From contig PMKN01000048.1 of assembly GCA_003158675.1 (NCBI GenBank), positions 24,331 through 60,893 of the forward strand: a stretch of 36,563 nt of DNA. Reading direction: 5' to 3'. This document shows positions 1 to 7,740 of this stretch, piece after piece. The notes below the pieces were generated by a model. The model saw only the letters and a list, made by a program, of their open reading frames with translations, was not told the DNA's origin and did not search any database. The DNA is from Chloroflexota bacterium. Its GTDB lineage: Bacteria > Chloroflexota > Limnocylindria > Limnocylindrales > CSP1-4. Position 1 is the stretch's first letter. Each line of letters starts with the position of its first letter. Made by a program: the position numbers and the translations under genes.

Positions 1-54
1 AGTCCTCTACCGCCCACCATCGAGCCGCGCCAGAGGCGCTGCCCAAGCACATAC

Positions 55-310
55 TCGAACGCGATGAGCGGGACACGTCTCGTCGCCACTGGTCCAAGAG
101 AGCCGCCGAGGTGGCGCAGGCCACAGCTGGGAGAGGCGGCGATCATCAGCGGCGGGACACCAACCGTGAGCGGCCGTGAACCGGCCCGGGATCCGCCCGT
201 TAGAGCGGCAAGAGCGCGCGGCGGTTAAGGGCCACAAGCCCGAGCTGTCGCGAAGGCGGGTGGAACCGCGAGAGAACCTCTCGTCCTGTCGGACGGGAGG
301 TTCTGTGTTT
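55..310 (+). promoter_or_regulatory. T-box riboswitch leader of thrS
   Basis: The stretch before thrS has the T-box core GCGGGTGGAACCGCG at 256-270, followed at once by a terminator hairpin. A Stem I distal part resembling AGAGAG...GGTGGC lies near 98-118. A possible Thr specifier codon ACC is at 180-182 (context GTGAACCGG); I am unsure of it because no fold was run. The anti-acceptor bases are TGGA (261-264). In T-box biology the fourth base pairs with the tRNA discriminator, so A expects U73, as found in threonine tRNAs of many Gram-positive bacteria. Uncharged tRNA-Thr should favour the antiterminator and let thrS be transcribed. The left boundary is approximate; 1-54 shows nothing I can name. 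Confidence 0.88.
273..310 (+). terminator. Intrinsic terminator of the thrS T-box
   Basis: Bases 273-286 pair with 291-304 in an uninterrupted 14-bp stem (one G-U pair) closed by the loop TGTC. TGTGTTT follows. The 5' arm begins right after the T-box core, so the terminator and antiterminator are mutually exclusive. This points to transcriptional rather than translational control of thrS. Confidence 0.88.
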
Positions 311-353
311 CGATGAGGACCTCAGCGGGCGAAGCGGAAGGCGGAGCGAAGCA

Positions 354-2216
354 ATGGACCAGGAACGTCAGAGTCAGACCTCGCCGGCAGCGGCTCCCGC
401 GATCGAGGACCCCGCCGAGTTCTTCGATACTGTCGAGCGTGGGTCCGCAGACGAGTTGCTCGACGCAGGCGCTCACTCGGATCTCGATGCCATGCGCCAC
501 TCCGCAGCTCACGTCATGGCCGAGGCTGTCCTGGAGATCTTCCCAGGCGCCCAGCTGGGCATCGGCCCTGCGATCCAGGACGGTTTCTACTACGACTTCC
601 TGCTGCCTCGCCCGTTGACTCCCGACGACCTGGCCGCCATCGAGACGGGCATGAGCGGTTCCGTCGCCGCAGACAGGCCATTCGTTCGCAAGGAAGTTCC
701 TTTCGCCGAGGGCCGAGCGTTCTTCGCGGCTCGTGATCAGCCGTTCAAGGTGGAAATCCTCGACGACCTCGCATCTCGCGCCGAGGAAGCCGGCGTTGTA
801 CTCCCGCCCACGTCGACCTACCAGCACGGGACATTCATTGACTTGTGCAAGGGTCCCCACGTAGCCAGCACTGGCAGGATCGGCCCCTTCAAGTTGATGA
901 CAGTGGCTGGTGCCTACTGGCGTGGCAGCGAAAAGCGGCCGATGCTCCAGCGCATCTATGGCACCGTCTGGCCGTCGCAAGATGAACTCGACGCCTACCT
1001 CCACCGGCGCGAAGAGGCGAAGCGGCGCGACCACAGGCGATTGGGCGTCCAACTCGATCTGTTCAGCTTCCACGACGTCAGCCCAGGCTCGGCCTTCTGG
1101 CATCCCAAGGGCCAGCGGCTGTGGCGCATCTTGGAGACGGCCATTCGCGAGGTCCAGGACAAGCGCGGCTACCAGGAAGTGGCCACGCCCATGATCGTCC
1201 ACAAGAAGCTCTGGGAGCAGTCCGGCCATTGGGCCAATTACCAGGACAGCATGTTCGTCCTCGAGTCCGAAGGCCAGACCTTCAGTCTCAAGCCGATGAA
1301 CTGCCCGGAGAGCACGTTCATCTACAAGAGCCGGCTGCGCTCCTACCGTGATCTGCCACTGCGGCTCTCGGAGTTCGGACGCCTGCATCGCAACGAGCGG
1401 TCCGGGACGCTCTCAGGCTTGACCAGAGTCCGCCATTTCGTCCAGGACGACGCCCACATCTACCTGCGGCCCGATCAACTGCAGGACGAGATCAAGGCGC
1501 TGCTCGGCGAGGTCTACGAGGTCTACGGCTGGTTCGGGCTGGAGCCGCGCTTCACATTTGGCACCAGACCGGACAAGGCCCTGGGCGATCCGGCACTCTG
1601 GGAGAAGGCCGAGACCGAGATCAAAGCCGCCCTCGACTCGCTTGGTAAGCCTTATCGCCTCAAGCCCAAGGACGGCGCCTTCTACGCCCCCAAGATCGAC
1701 ATCCAGATCGAGGATGCGCTGGGGCGCGAATGGCAGACCGCAACCATCCAGGTCGATCTGGTGATGCTGCCCGAGCGCTTCGACTGCACGTATATCGACG
1801 AAAGCGGACAGGCGGTCCGACCGATGACGATCCACCGCGCGATCTACGGCTCGCTGGAGCGCTTCATCGGGGTCCTGATCGAGCACTTCGCGGGCGCGTT
1901 CCCGGTGTGGTGCTCGCCTGTGCAGGCGGTCGTGATTCCGATTGCCGACCGGCACATCGAGGCTGCAAACGAGCTGGCCGGCCTGCTGACCGATCGCAAG
2001 CTCCGCGTCGAGGTCGACCGGTCCGACGGCAGGATGCAGAACAAGATCCGCCTGGCCCAGGAGCAGAAAGTTCCCTACATGCTCGTCCTGGGCGACAGAG
2101 AGGTGGAGGCCAGGACTGTCGCCATCCGGAACCGATCCGGGGAGCAGGAGAACGGCGTCTCCTGGGACGATTTCATCGAACGATTGGCCGCGGAGACCAC
2201 CGCTCGCCGGCCCTAG
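354..2216 (+). CDS. thrS: Threonyl-tRNA synthetase lacking the TGS domain
   Basis: Class II synthetase charging tRNA-Thr in the cytosol. The editing domain shows H49-x3-H53 and C165-KGP-H169. The catalytic core has MNCP (zinc ligand C317), motif 2 around RLHRNERSG (344-352), QDDAHIY with H368, motif 3 near the C-terminal third, and then an anticodon-binding domain (after IEHFAGAFPVW). The protein is 620 residues. Only about 47 residues precede the editing domain and they are Ala/Pro/acid-rich, so the usual N-terminal TGS domain (about 60 residues) appears absent. ATG at 354 follows a GGAG a few bases upstream and lies 44 bases after the T-box terminator. No in-frame upstream extension would restore a TGS domain because the T-box occupies that DNA. 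Confidence 0.97.
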   Translation: MDQERQSQTSPAAAPAIEDPAEFFDTVERGSADELLDAGAHSDLDAMRHSAAHVMAEAVLEIFPGAQLGIGPAIQDGFYYDFLLPRPLTPDDLAAIETGMSGSVAADRPFVRKEVPFAEGRAFFAARDQPFKVEILDDLASRAEEAGVVLPPTSTYQHGTFIDLCKGPHVASTGRIGPFKLMTVAGAYWRGSEKRPMLQRIYGTVWPSQDELDAYLHRREEAKRRDHRRLGVQLDLFSFHDVSPGSAFWHPKGQRLWRILETAIREVQDKRGYQEVATPMIVHKKLWEQSGHWANYQDSMFVLESEGQTFSLKPMNCPESTFIYKSRLRSYRDLPLRLSEFGRLHRNERSGTLSGLTRVRHFVQDDAHIYLRPDQLQDEIKALLGEVYEVYGWFGLEPRFTFGTRPDKALGDPALWEKAETEIKAALDSLGKPYRLKPKDGAFYAPKIDIQIEDALGREWQTATIQVDLVMLPERFDCTYIDESGQAVRPMTIHRAIYGSLERFIGVLIEHFAGAFPVWCSPVQAVVIPIADRHIEAANELAGLLTDRKLRVEVDRSDGRMQNKIRLAQEQKVPYMLVLGDREVEARTVAIRNRSGEQENGVSWDDFIERLAAETTARRP

Positions 2217-2270
2217 CCTGCGCCTCCGACCACGACTGTCGGAAGCGGGCAATACGTCGCGGCCAGTCGT

Positions 2271-2300
2271 TTGCCCCTCGCGGAATCCCTGTGCTATAGT
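2271..2300 (+). promoter_or_regulatory. Promoter of infC-rpmI-rplT
   Basis: TTGCCC (2271-2276) is followed by an 18-base spacer and TATAGT (2295-2300). A TG one base before the -10 (TGC-TATAGT) makes it an extended -10. It lies downstream of the thrS stop, so the IF3/L35/L20 genes can be expressed independently of the thrS T-box. Called by eye. Confidence 0.65.
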
Positions 2301-2400
2301 CCCGCGGGCGACCGCCCGGGTATTCTCGTAGCCGGGGCCGGTTTGTTCGTCTGCTTCCGGGGAGAGTATCCCGGTGGCAGCCAACGGAACACGCACAAAA
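2301..2400 (+). promoter_or_regulatory. Structured infC leader, possible L20/IF3 autoregulatory element
   Basis: About 100 bases of transcribed leader separate the promoter from the infC ribosome-binding site. CCGGGTATTCTC (2316-2327) can pair with GAGAGTATCCCGG (2362-2374), leaving one bulged base, and encloses a GC-rich inner segment. In Firmicutes the infC-rpmI-rplT operon is controlled by L20 binding a structured leader. Whether this leader does the same is inference from position and foldability only. Confidence 0.4.
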
Positions 2401-2410
2401 GAGGTTCGCC

Positions 2411-3100
2411 ATCAGCCGAGACCTGCGCATCAATCAGATGATCCGTGTGTTCGACGTGCGGGTCGTCGACGAAGACGGTAGCCAGCTTGGCGTCATGCGA
2501 ACAGCCGACGCCTTGAGGCTTGCGCAGGAGCGGGGGCTCGACCTGGTAGAGGTCGCACCACTGGCCAGTCCCCCTGTGGCGCGACTCCTGGATTTCGGTC
2601 AATACAAGTACGAGCTGACCAAGCGCGAGAAGGAAGCCAAACGGCGGCAGCGGTCCGTCACCTTCAAGGAAGTCCGGCTCAAGCCCAAGATCGGAATCGG
2701 TGACTTCGACACAAAAGTCCGGCGCGCGATCGAGTTTCTCGAGGAAGGCGACCGGGTCAAGGTTTCGGTCCAGTTCCGCGGACGGGAGCTGACTCACCCG
2801 CAGATCGGCCGAGACCTCCTCGACAAGTTCGCGGAACACATCAAAGAGCACGGAGTGGTCGAGCGGCTGCCGCTGCTCGAAGGCAAGTCGATGCATATCA
2901 GCGTTGCATCGGTCCACAAGCCCAAGACCCACGAGCCGACACCGGCGGCTGCAGCCAAGGGTCATGCCAGGACGGATATCGATGTGGCGGCCGGTACGGA
3001 CGCCCCAACAGAAGCGCATACGGCGGAGACCCCGGACATTCCGGCGGCTCCGGGACCCGAGCCGGATGACGGCGAGGCGTCAAGCGGGAAGGTGAACTGA
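2411..3100 (+). CDS. infC: Translation initiation factor IF-3, AUC start
   Basis: IF3 binds the 30S subunit, prevents premature 50S joining and proofreads start codons. I place the start at ATC 2411 rather than ATG 2438. AAAAGAGG (ending 2404) sits six bases before the ATC, and the codons between give SRDLRIN, matching the conserved N-terminal IF3 motif (RDLRINE-type) that the ATG start would delete. Non-AUG starts on infC are well known (AUU in E. coli) and let IF3 repress its own translation. The N domain (VRVVDEDGSQLGV) and C domain (RELTHPQIGRDLL) are intact. The last roughly 55 residues form an Ala/Pro/acid-rich tail beyond the usual end, probably disordered. rpmI starts two bases after the stop codon. 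Confidence 0.95.
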   Translation: MSRDLRINQMIRVFDVRVVDEDGSQLGVMRTADALRLAQERGLDLVEVAPLASPPVARLLDFGQYKYELTKREKEAKRRQRSVTFKEVRLKPKIGIGDFDTKVRRAIEFLEEGDRVKVSVQFRGRELTHPQIGRDLLDKFAEHIKEHGVVERLPLLEGKSMHISVASVHKPKTHEPTPAAAAKGHARTDIDVAAGTDAPTEAHTAETPDIPAAPGPEPDDGEASSGKVN

Positions 3101-3101
3101 C

Positions 3102-3305
3102 GTGCCCAAGATGAAGAGCCACAAAGGGACTCAGAAGCGGATCGGGGTCACCGGTAGTGGCAAGGCGGTCCGGGTCAAGTCGTGGCGCGGACACCACCTC
3201 GAGCTGAAGTCGTCGCGGCGCACCCGCCGATATGACGGCAAGGAGCTCGTGAGTGGCGAGTCGCTTGCTCAGGTCCGCCGGCTGCTGCCGTACCTGGGAG
3301 TCTGA
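3102..3305 (+). CDS. rpmI: 50S ribosomal protein L35
   Basis: A 67-residue basic protein starting MPKMKSHKGTQKRI and containing KSWRGHHLELKSSRRTRR, the standard L35 pattern. It is a late-assembling component of the large subunit. The start is GTG at 3102, with GGGAAGG just upstream inside the end of infC. It sits between infC and rplT in the near-universal order, so the three are co-transcribed. Length and composition are normal for the family. Confidence 0.97.
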   Translation: MPKMKSHKGTQKRIGVTGSGKAVRVKSWRGHHLELKSSRRTRRYDGKELVSGESLAQVRRLLPYLGV

Positions 3306-3311
3306 CGTCAG

Positions 3312-3668
3312 ATGGCACGCGTCAAGCGGGGCGTAACGGCCCATCGCCGCCACAAGCGGCTCCTCAACGATGCCGAGGGCAGGTCCGGCACGAACTCCAA
3401 GCTCATCAAGCGAGCCCACGAGTCGATGCTTCACGCGCTGGCATATGCGACCCGTGACCGCAAGCAGCGCAAGCGCCAGATGCGCCAGCTATGGGTCATC
3501 CGCATCAACGCCGCTGCACGCCTCAACGGCACCACATACGGCAAGCTGATCGCCAGCCTCAAGGCTGCGAACATCGAACTCGACCGCAAGATCCTCGCCG
3601 ATCTGGCCGTTCGCGACGCTTCCGCATTCGCGCAGGTCGTGGCTGCCGCAGGGAAGGCGTCGGCTTGA
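3312..3668 (+). CDS. rplT: 50S ribosomal protein L20
   Basis: A 118-residue protein beginning [16 protein letters not shown], with the conserved [17 protein letters not shown] and [14 protein letters not shown] segments. L20 binds 23S rRNA early in 50S assembly and in several phyla represses its own operon. The ATG lies six bases after the rpmI stop. Last gene of infC-rpmI-rplT; a GC-rich hairpin follows directly. Confidence 0.97.
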   Translation: MARVKRGVTAHRRHKRLLNDAEGRSGTNSKLIKRAHESMLHALAYATRDRKQRKRQMRQLWVIRINAAARLNGTTYGKLIASLKAANIELDRKILADLAVRDASAFAQVVAAAGKASA

Positions 3669-3671
3669 CGT

Positions 3672-3693
3672 CCGGCCGGTCGGAGACGGCCGG
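3672..3693 (+). terminator. Possible terminator after rplT
   Basis: CCGGCCG (3672-3678) and CGGCCGG (3687-3693) form a perfect 7-bp stem with an 8-base loop, starting three bases after the rplT stop. There is no U-rich tail (TTGCG follows), so efficiency is uncertain. It separates the ribosomal operon from the pheS T-box. Confidence 0.45.
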
Positions 3694-3699
3694 TTGCGT

Positions 3700-4025
3700 A
3701 TGAGATAGGGCGACGACGGAGAAGACGCGAGTAGTCAGGGCAATTCGTCCTGATGTCAGATCCACCAGGGAGGACGGGTCGCGGACTGGGAGCCCGTCTC
3801 GGATCGATCTCGCCGGTTCGCTCCTGAGCCGTTGGCTGAACCGCCGAAGCTTTCGCTTTGGCGTTGGGTAGGCCGGCCGGTCGGCCCCCGATAGCGGGCT
3901 CCACAAGTGCTCTGCGACGTAGTCGGACGCGGCGACTGGCGCCGACTACCTGCAGGGAAGCGGGGTGGTACCGCGAGCCCTCGACTCGTCCCCGTGTTCG
4001 GAAGGATGCGGACAGTCGAGGGTTC
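3700..4025 (+). promoter_or_regulatory. T-box riboswitch leader of pheS-pheT
   Basis: The T-box core GGGGTGGTACCGCG is at 3962-3975. An AGTA-type motif (GCGAGTAGT, about 3728-3736) suggests the lower part of Stem I, and TTC at 3817-3819 in a CGCCGGTTCGCTCC context is a candidate Phe specifier. The anti-acceptor bases are TGGT (3966-3969). The variable T expects discriminator A73, as in tRNA-Phe, and differs from the thrS leader, which has A. The element fills most of the 385 bases between rplT and pheS. The specifier and the left boundary were not confirmed by folding. Confidence 0.87.
3975..4025 (+). terminator. Attenuator hairpin of the pheS T-box, no U tract
   Basis: Bases 3975-3986 pair with 4014-4025 (12 bp, one G-U), and 3988-3991 can continue the stem with 4010-4013. 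The 5' arm begins at the last base of the T-box core, as expected for a competing terminator. Unlike the thrS hairpin it is followed by TGGATTCG rather than a U tract. It ends 15 bases before the pheS ribosome-binding site without covering it. Confidence 0.6.
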
Positions 4026-4053
4026 TGGATTCGCGGAGACGAGGAACGACGGC

Positions 4054-5091
4054 GTGGACTTCGAGACTCTCAGCGGCGACCTGCACAAGCTCAAGACCCG
4101 GGCACTGGCCGAGATCGACCAAACGACCGACCCGGGCGCGCTCGATCAGCTCGAGATCCAGTATCTGGGCAAGAAGGGCGAGATCACGGCCGTTCTTCGG
4201 GGCATCGGTGCGCTGCCGGCGGAGGATCGGCCGCGCTTCGGTGCCTTGGCGAATGACGTTGGCGTCGCCGTCAAGGCGGCCCTGGCCGAGCGCGGCGTGG
4301 CGCTGAGAGCGGCGGCACAGGCGGAGCGGCTCGGATCTGAGAAGGTGGACGTGACGCTGCCGGGTCGCTCCGTGCCGCGCGGCACGCTGCATGCCATCCC
4401 AGAGACGATCGAAGCGATCGCCGAGGTCTTCGGCCAGTTCGGGTTCGTGGTCTACGAAGGGCCCGAGGTAGAAGACGACCTGACCAATTTCCAGATGCTC
4501 AACATCGCGCCCGATCACCCCGCCCGTGACCTATGGGACACGCTCTACGTGGACATTCCCGGGCATTTGCTCCGAACCCACACGAGCCCGGGCCAGATCC
4601 GAGTGATGCGATCCACCAAACCGCCGATCCGGGCGCTGCTGCCGGGGCGCTGCTTTCGTTACGAGGCAGTTGACGCGAGCCACGGTTTCGAGTTCTTCCA
4701 GGTCGAAGGCTTGATGGTCGATGAAGGGACCTCGATGGCGGACCTCAAGGGTCTTCTGGACGAGTTCGCCCACGCCTTGTTCGGTCCGCGGAGGACACGC
4801 TTCCGACCCGGCTACTACCCGTTCACGGAGCCGTCGGTCGCCTTCGATGTGGAATGCATCGTTTGCGGCGGTGTGGGCTGCCCGGCCTGCTCCAAGTCGG
4901 GCTGGATGACGATCCTGGGCGCCGGCATGGTTCATCCGGTTGTCCTCCAGTACGGCGGCATCGACCCGGAGAAATACCAGGGCTTCGCGTTCGGGATGGG
5001 TGTCGAACGTATCTCCAACCTGCGCCACTCGGTGCCCGACCTCCGCTACTACCTCGAGAACGACCTGCGCTTCCTGGAGCAGTTCCGATGA
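4054..5091 (+). CDS. pheS: Phenylalanyl-tRNA synthetase alpha subunit
   Basis: Class II catalytic subunit of the alpha2-beta2 PheRS. The N-terminal helical part is followed by the catalytic core: HGFEFFQVEG, a Cys-rich CIVCGGVGCPAC segment seen in many bacterial PheS proteins, GAGMVHP, and GMGVERISNLRH near the end. The frame is open from 3907, but bases up to 4025 belong to the T-box. I use GTG 4054, preceded by ACGAGGAACGACG, the same 13 bases that precede the yerC start in this window. The product is 345 residues, close to the family norm. It ends ATGA, overlapping pheT by four bases, consistent with coupled 1:1 synthesis of the subunits. Confidence 0.95.
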   Translation: MDFETLSGDLHKLKTRALAEIDQTTDPGALDQLEIQYLGKKGEITAVLRGIGALPAEDRPRFGALANDVGVAVKAALAERGVALRAAAQAERLGSEKVDVTLPGRSVPRGTLHAIPETIEAIAEVFGQFGFVVYEGPEVEDDLTNFQMLNIAPDHPARDLWDTLYVDIPGHLLRTHTSPGQIRVMRSTKPPIRALLPGRCFRYEAVDASHGFEFFQVEGLMVDEGTSMADLKGLLDEFAHALFGPRRTRFRPGYYPFTEPSVAFDVECIVCGGVGCPACSKSGWMTILGAGMVHPVVLQYGGIDPEKYQGFAFGMGVERISNLRHSVPDLRYYLENDLRFLEQFR

Positions 5092-7589
5092 GAGTTCCGC
5101 TGAGCTGGTTGCGCGACTACGTCGACATTCAGCAGACTCCCGAACAGCTGGCCGAACGCCTGACACTGCTCGGCATGGAGGTCCAAGGCGTCGACCAGTG
5201 GGGCTCCGATTGGCGGAACGTCGTCGTCGGCGAACTTCTCACCGTGGAGAAGCATCCGTTCGCGGATCGACTGCACATCACCACGGTCAACGTCGGGTCG
5301 GGCGAGACGCTCCACATCGTCTGCGGCGCCAACAACATTGCCCCAGGCCAGCGCGTACCAGTTGCCCTACCCGGCGCGGTTCTGCCGGGCGATCGGCGTA
5401 TCGAGCGCACCGAGAAGATGGGCATCGCTTCAGAGGGGATGCTCTGTTCTGGCGATGAATTGAAGATCACCACGGACGCCGAGGGGATCCTGATCCTGCC
5501 GCCGGCCACGAGATTGGGCGTGCAATTGTCCGACCTCTACGGCGACGTAGTCCTGGACGTCGACGTCAAGCCGAACCGGGGCGACGCGCTGTGCCTGATC
5601 GGTCTCGCCCGCGAGGTGGCCGCTGCGACCGGCGCCGTCGCCCGCTGGCCGGAGATCGTCGTGGCGGAGACAGGCGGGCCGGTCGCCCAGCGCTTGAAGG
5701 TTGAAGTGCGCGAACCCGAGCTGTGTACCCGTTTCGTGGGCCGTTGGATCACGGGCGCGAGCATCGGCCCCTCCCCGGACACCATTCAGATGCGGCTCCA
5801 GGCCGCCGGAATGCGGCCTGTGAGCAATGTCGTCGACGCGTCGAACTACGTCATGTTGGAACTGGGCAAGCCAACGCACACCTTCGACGGCGCCGCCGTC
5901 CACGACGGCACGATCGTCGTTCGCCTGGCCCAGGCCGGGGAGCGGCTCGAGACGCTCGACCACGTCGAGCGCGACCTGTCGCCCGACACGTTGATCATCG
6001 CCGACACCCGGGGTCCGATCGGGATCGCCGGGGTCATGGGCGGCGCCGAAAGCGAGATCACTGGCGCAACCACCGAGATCGCGATCGAGTCCGCGATCTT
6101 CGACCCGGTCAGCATCCGACGCACCGGTCATCGCTACGCGCTCCGGTCCGAGGCGAGTCTTCGGTTCGAGAAGGGCCAGGAGTTCAGACTGGCCCGCCTA
6201 GGCGCTGATCGAGTCGCCCAGTTGACGCTGGCCTGGGCGGGCGGCTCAGTTGCGGCCGGCCGCGTCGACACGGCCACCACGGAACCGACCGAGGCCCGCC
6301 TGGCATTCCGGCCGCGCCGCATCAGCAAGCTTCTGGGCGCGGAGATCTCGACGGCGGACCAGCGCGCGCTTCTGCGTCGGGTGGGCGTCGAGACCGAAGC
6401 GGCCGAGACTGGTGCCCGGATCCAGGTCGCGGTCGAGCCCAAGCCACTCGTCGTTGACGCCGGGGACGAGGAGACCTTCCTCGCCGTCGTGCCAACGTGG
6501 CGGCGCGACCTGGCCGTGGAGGCGGACGTGGCTGAGGAGGTTGCCAGAGTCCGCGGCTACGAAACCACACCAGCGCATCTGCCCGATACGGTCATGCCGG
6601 CCTATCGCCCTTCGCCGCTTCGAGCACGAAACATGGTCCGCGAGACGCTGGCCGGGGCGGGCCTGAGCGAAGTGGTCACACATGCGCTGGTTTCCCCGAT
6701 GGAGCAGGCCAGACTGCTGTGGCCGGCGGATGACAGCGAGCCGCGGCTCCCAGCGTCGCTCGCGGCGGACCTCGAGGACGAGATCGCCGTGACGAACCCG
6801 CTCTCCGCCCAGCACTCCGTCCTGCGCCGCAACATGGCCGGGAGCTTGCTGGACGTCCTTTCCCTCAACGAGCGGCAGGGACGTTCCGACGTCGCGATCT
6901 TCGAGGTCGGAAAGGTTTACGGCCGCGTTCAAGGTCAGCCGCGCGAGTGGGTGAGGTTGGGATTCCTGCTGTCCGGCTCGGCGGAGCCGGCCTCGTGGAA
7001 TCGCGCGGCCAGGCAGTTCGACCTCGACGATGCCAAGGGCTTGGTAGAGTTGCTGTGCCGCCGCCTTGGCCTCCCACAGCCCGCGTACGCGCCGGATGGC
7101 CGGGGTTTCCCATTCCACCCCGGCAGAGCCCTGCTGGCTCGCCAGGAGGCGGGACGGGAAACCGTGGTCGGCCGCGTGGCGGAGCTTCATCCCGATGTCC
7201 TGGCCGAATGGGACGTGAGGTCCCAGCGCGTCGTCGCGGCTGAGATCGCCATCGCAGGTTTGGACGTGGCCACTCCGTCGTCTGTCCACGTCGAGCCGAT
7301 CCCGCGTTTCCCGGAGGCAGAGCGCGATCTGGCGGTCATCGTCGATAGAGAGTGTCCGGCGGCCGATGTCGAGGCGGCGATTATTCGCCATGGCGGGGGT
7401 CTGCTCCGCACAATTCGGTTGTTCGACCTCTACCGCGGCGCTCCGCTCGCGGCCTCCGAGAAGAGTCTCGCCTACCGGCTCGTATTCGGGGCGAAGGATC
7501 GCACCCTCACAGAGGGCGAGGTTGACGAGGCCGTGGCCGACGTGCGCAGAGGCCTGGAGGGCGACCTGCGGGCCCGGCTGCGAAGCTAG
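5088..7589 (+). CDS. pheT: Phenylalanyl-tRNA synthetase beta subunit
   Basis: An 833-residue partner of PheS that contributes tRNA binding and editing. It starts MRVPLSWLRDYVDI. An EMAP-II-like tRNA-binding domain lies at about 41-147 (VVGELLTVEKHPFADRLHI). B3/B4 editing and B5 domains follow (RPRRISKLLGAEIS), then the catalytic-like core and a C-terminal FDX-ACB anticodon-binding domain (IPRFPEAERDLAVIVD). The frame is open upstream of 5088, but the ATG overlapping the pheS stop gives the standard N-terminus. Full length, no anomalies. Confidence 0.97.
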   Translation: MRVPLSWLRDYVDIQQTPEQLAERLTLLGMEVQGVDQWGSDWRNVVVGELLTVEKHPFADRLHITTVNVGSGETLHIVCGANNIAPGQRVPVALPGAVLPGDRRIERTEKMGIASEGMLCSGDELKITTDAEGILILPPATRLGVQLSDLYGDVVLDVDVKPNRGDALCLIGLAREVAAATGAVARWPEIVVAETGGPVAQRLKVEVREPELCTRFVGRWITGASIGPSPDTIQMRLQAAGMRPVSNVVDASNYVMLELGKPTHTFDGAAVHDGTIVVRLAQAGERLETLDHVERDLSPDTLIIADTRGPIGIAGVMGGAESEITGATTEIAIESAIFDPVSIRRTGHRYALRSEASLRFEKGQEFRLARLGADRVAQLTLAWAGGSVAAGRVDTATTEPTEARLAFRPRRISKLLGAEISTADQRALLRRVGVETEAAETGARIQVAVEPKPLVVDAGDEETFLAVVPTWRRDLAVEADVAEEVARVRGYETTPAHLPDTVMPAYRPSPLRARNMVRETLAGAGLSEVVTHALVSPMEQARLLWPADDSEPRLPASLAADLEDEIAVTNPLSAQHSVLRRNMAGSLLDVLSLNERQGRSDVAIFEVGKVYGRVQGQPREWVRLGFLLSGSAEPASWNRAARQFDLDDAKGLVELLCRRLGLPQPAYAPDGRGFPFHPGRALLARQEAGRETVVGRVAELHPDVLAEWDVRSQRVVAAEIAIAGLDVATPSSVHVEPIPRFPEAERDLAVIVDRECPAADVEAAIIRHGGGLLRTIRLFDLYRGAPLAASEKSLAYRLVFGAKDRTLTEGEVDEAVADVRRGLEGDLRARLRS

Positions 7590-7637
7590 CCGTGCGCAGT
7601 TAGGTCACAAATCGGACGATCTCGCCCGCATCTACGT

Positions 7638-7665
7638 TTGCCATCGTGGCCGCTCCTGGTAACGT
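7638..7665 (+). promoter_or_regulatory. Weak candidate promoter before the cvpA-like gene
   Basis: TTGCCA (7638-7643), 16 bases, then TAACGT (7660-7665), within the 151 bases between pheT and the next start codon. The -10 match is poor, so this is only a pointer that a promoter could lie here. Confidence 0.22.
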
Positions 7666-7740
7666 AGCGGGTGTTGACGCGTGCGGGCACGTTTCGCGAC
7701 CCCGCAGCAGGGTTCGGCTCCGTCCGGTGGAGGGAAACCC

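Noticed and set aside
225-1388. Long minus-strand open frame (387 codons) across the T-box and thrS
   Set aside because: Antisense shadow of thrS; it would also run through the T-box terminator.
3907-4053. Upstream start of pheS at 3907
   Set aside because: This DNA encodes the T-box core and attenuator hairpin; the resulting 49 residues resemble no PheS N-terminus.
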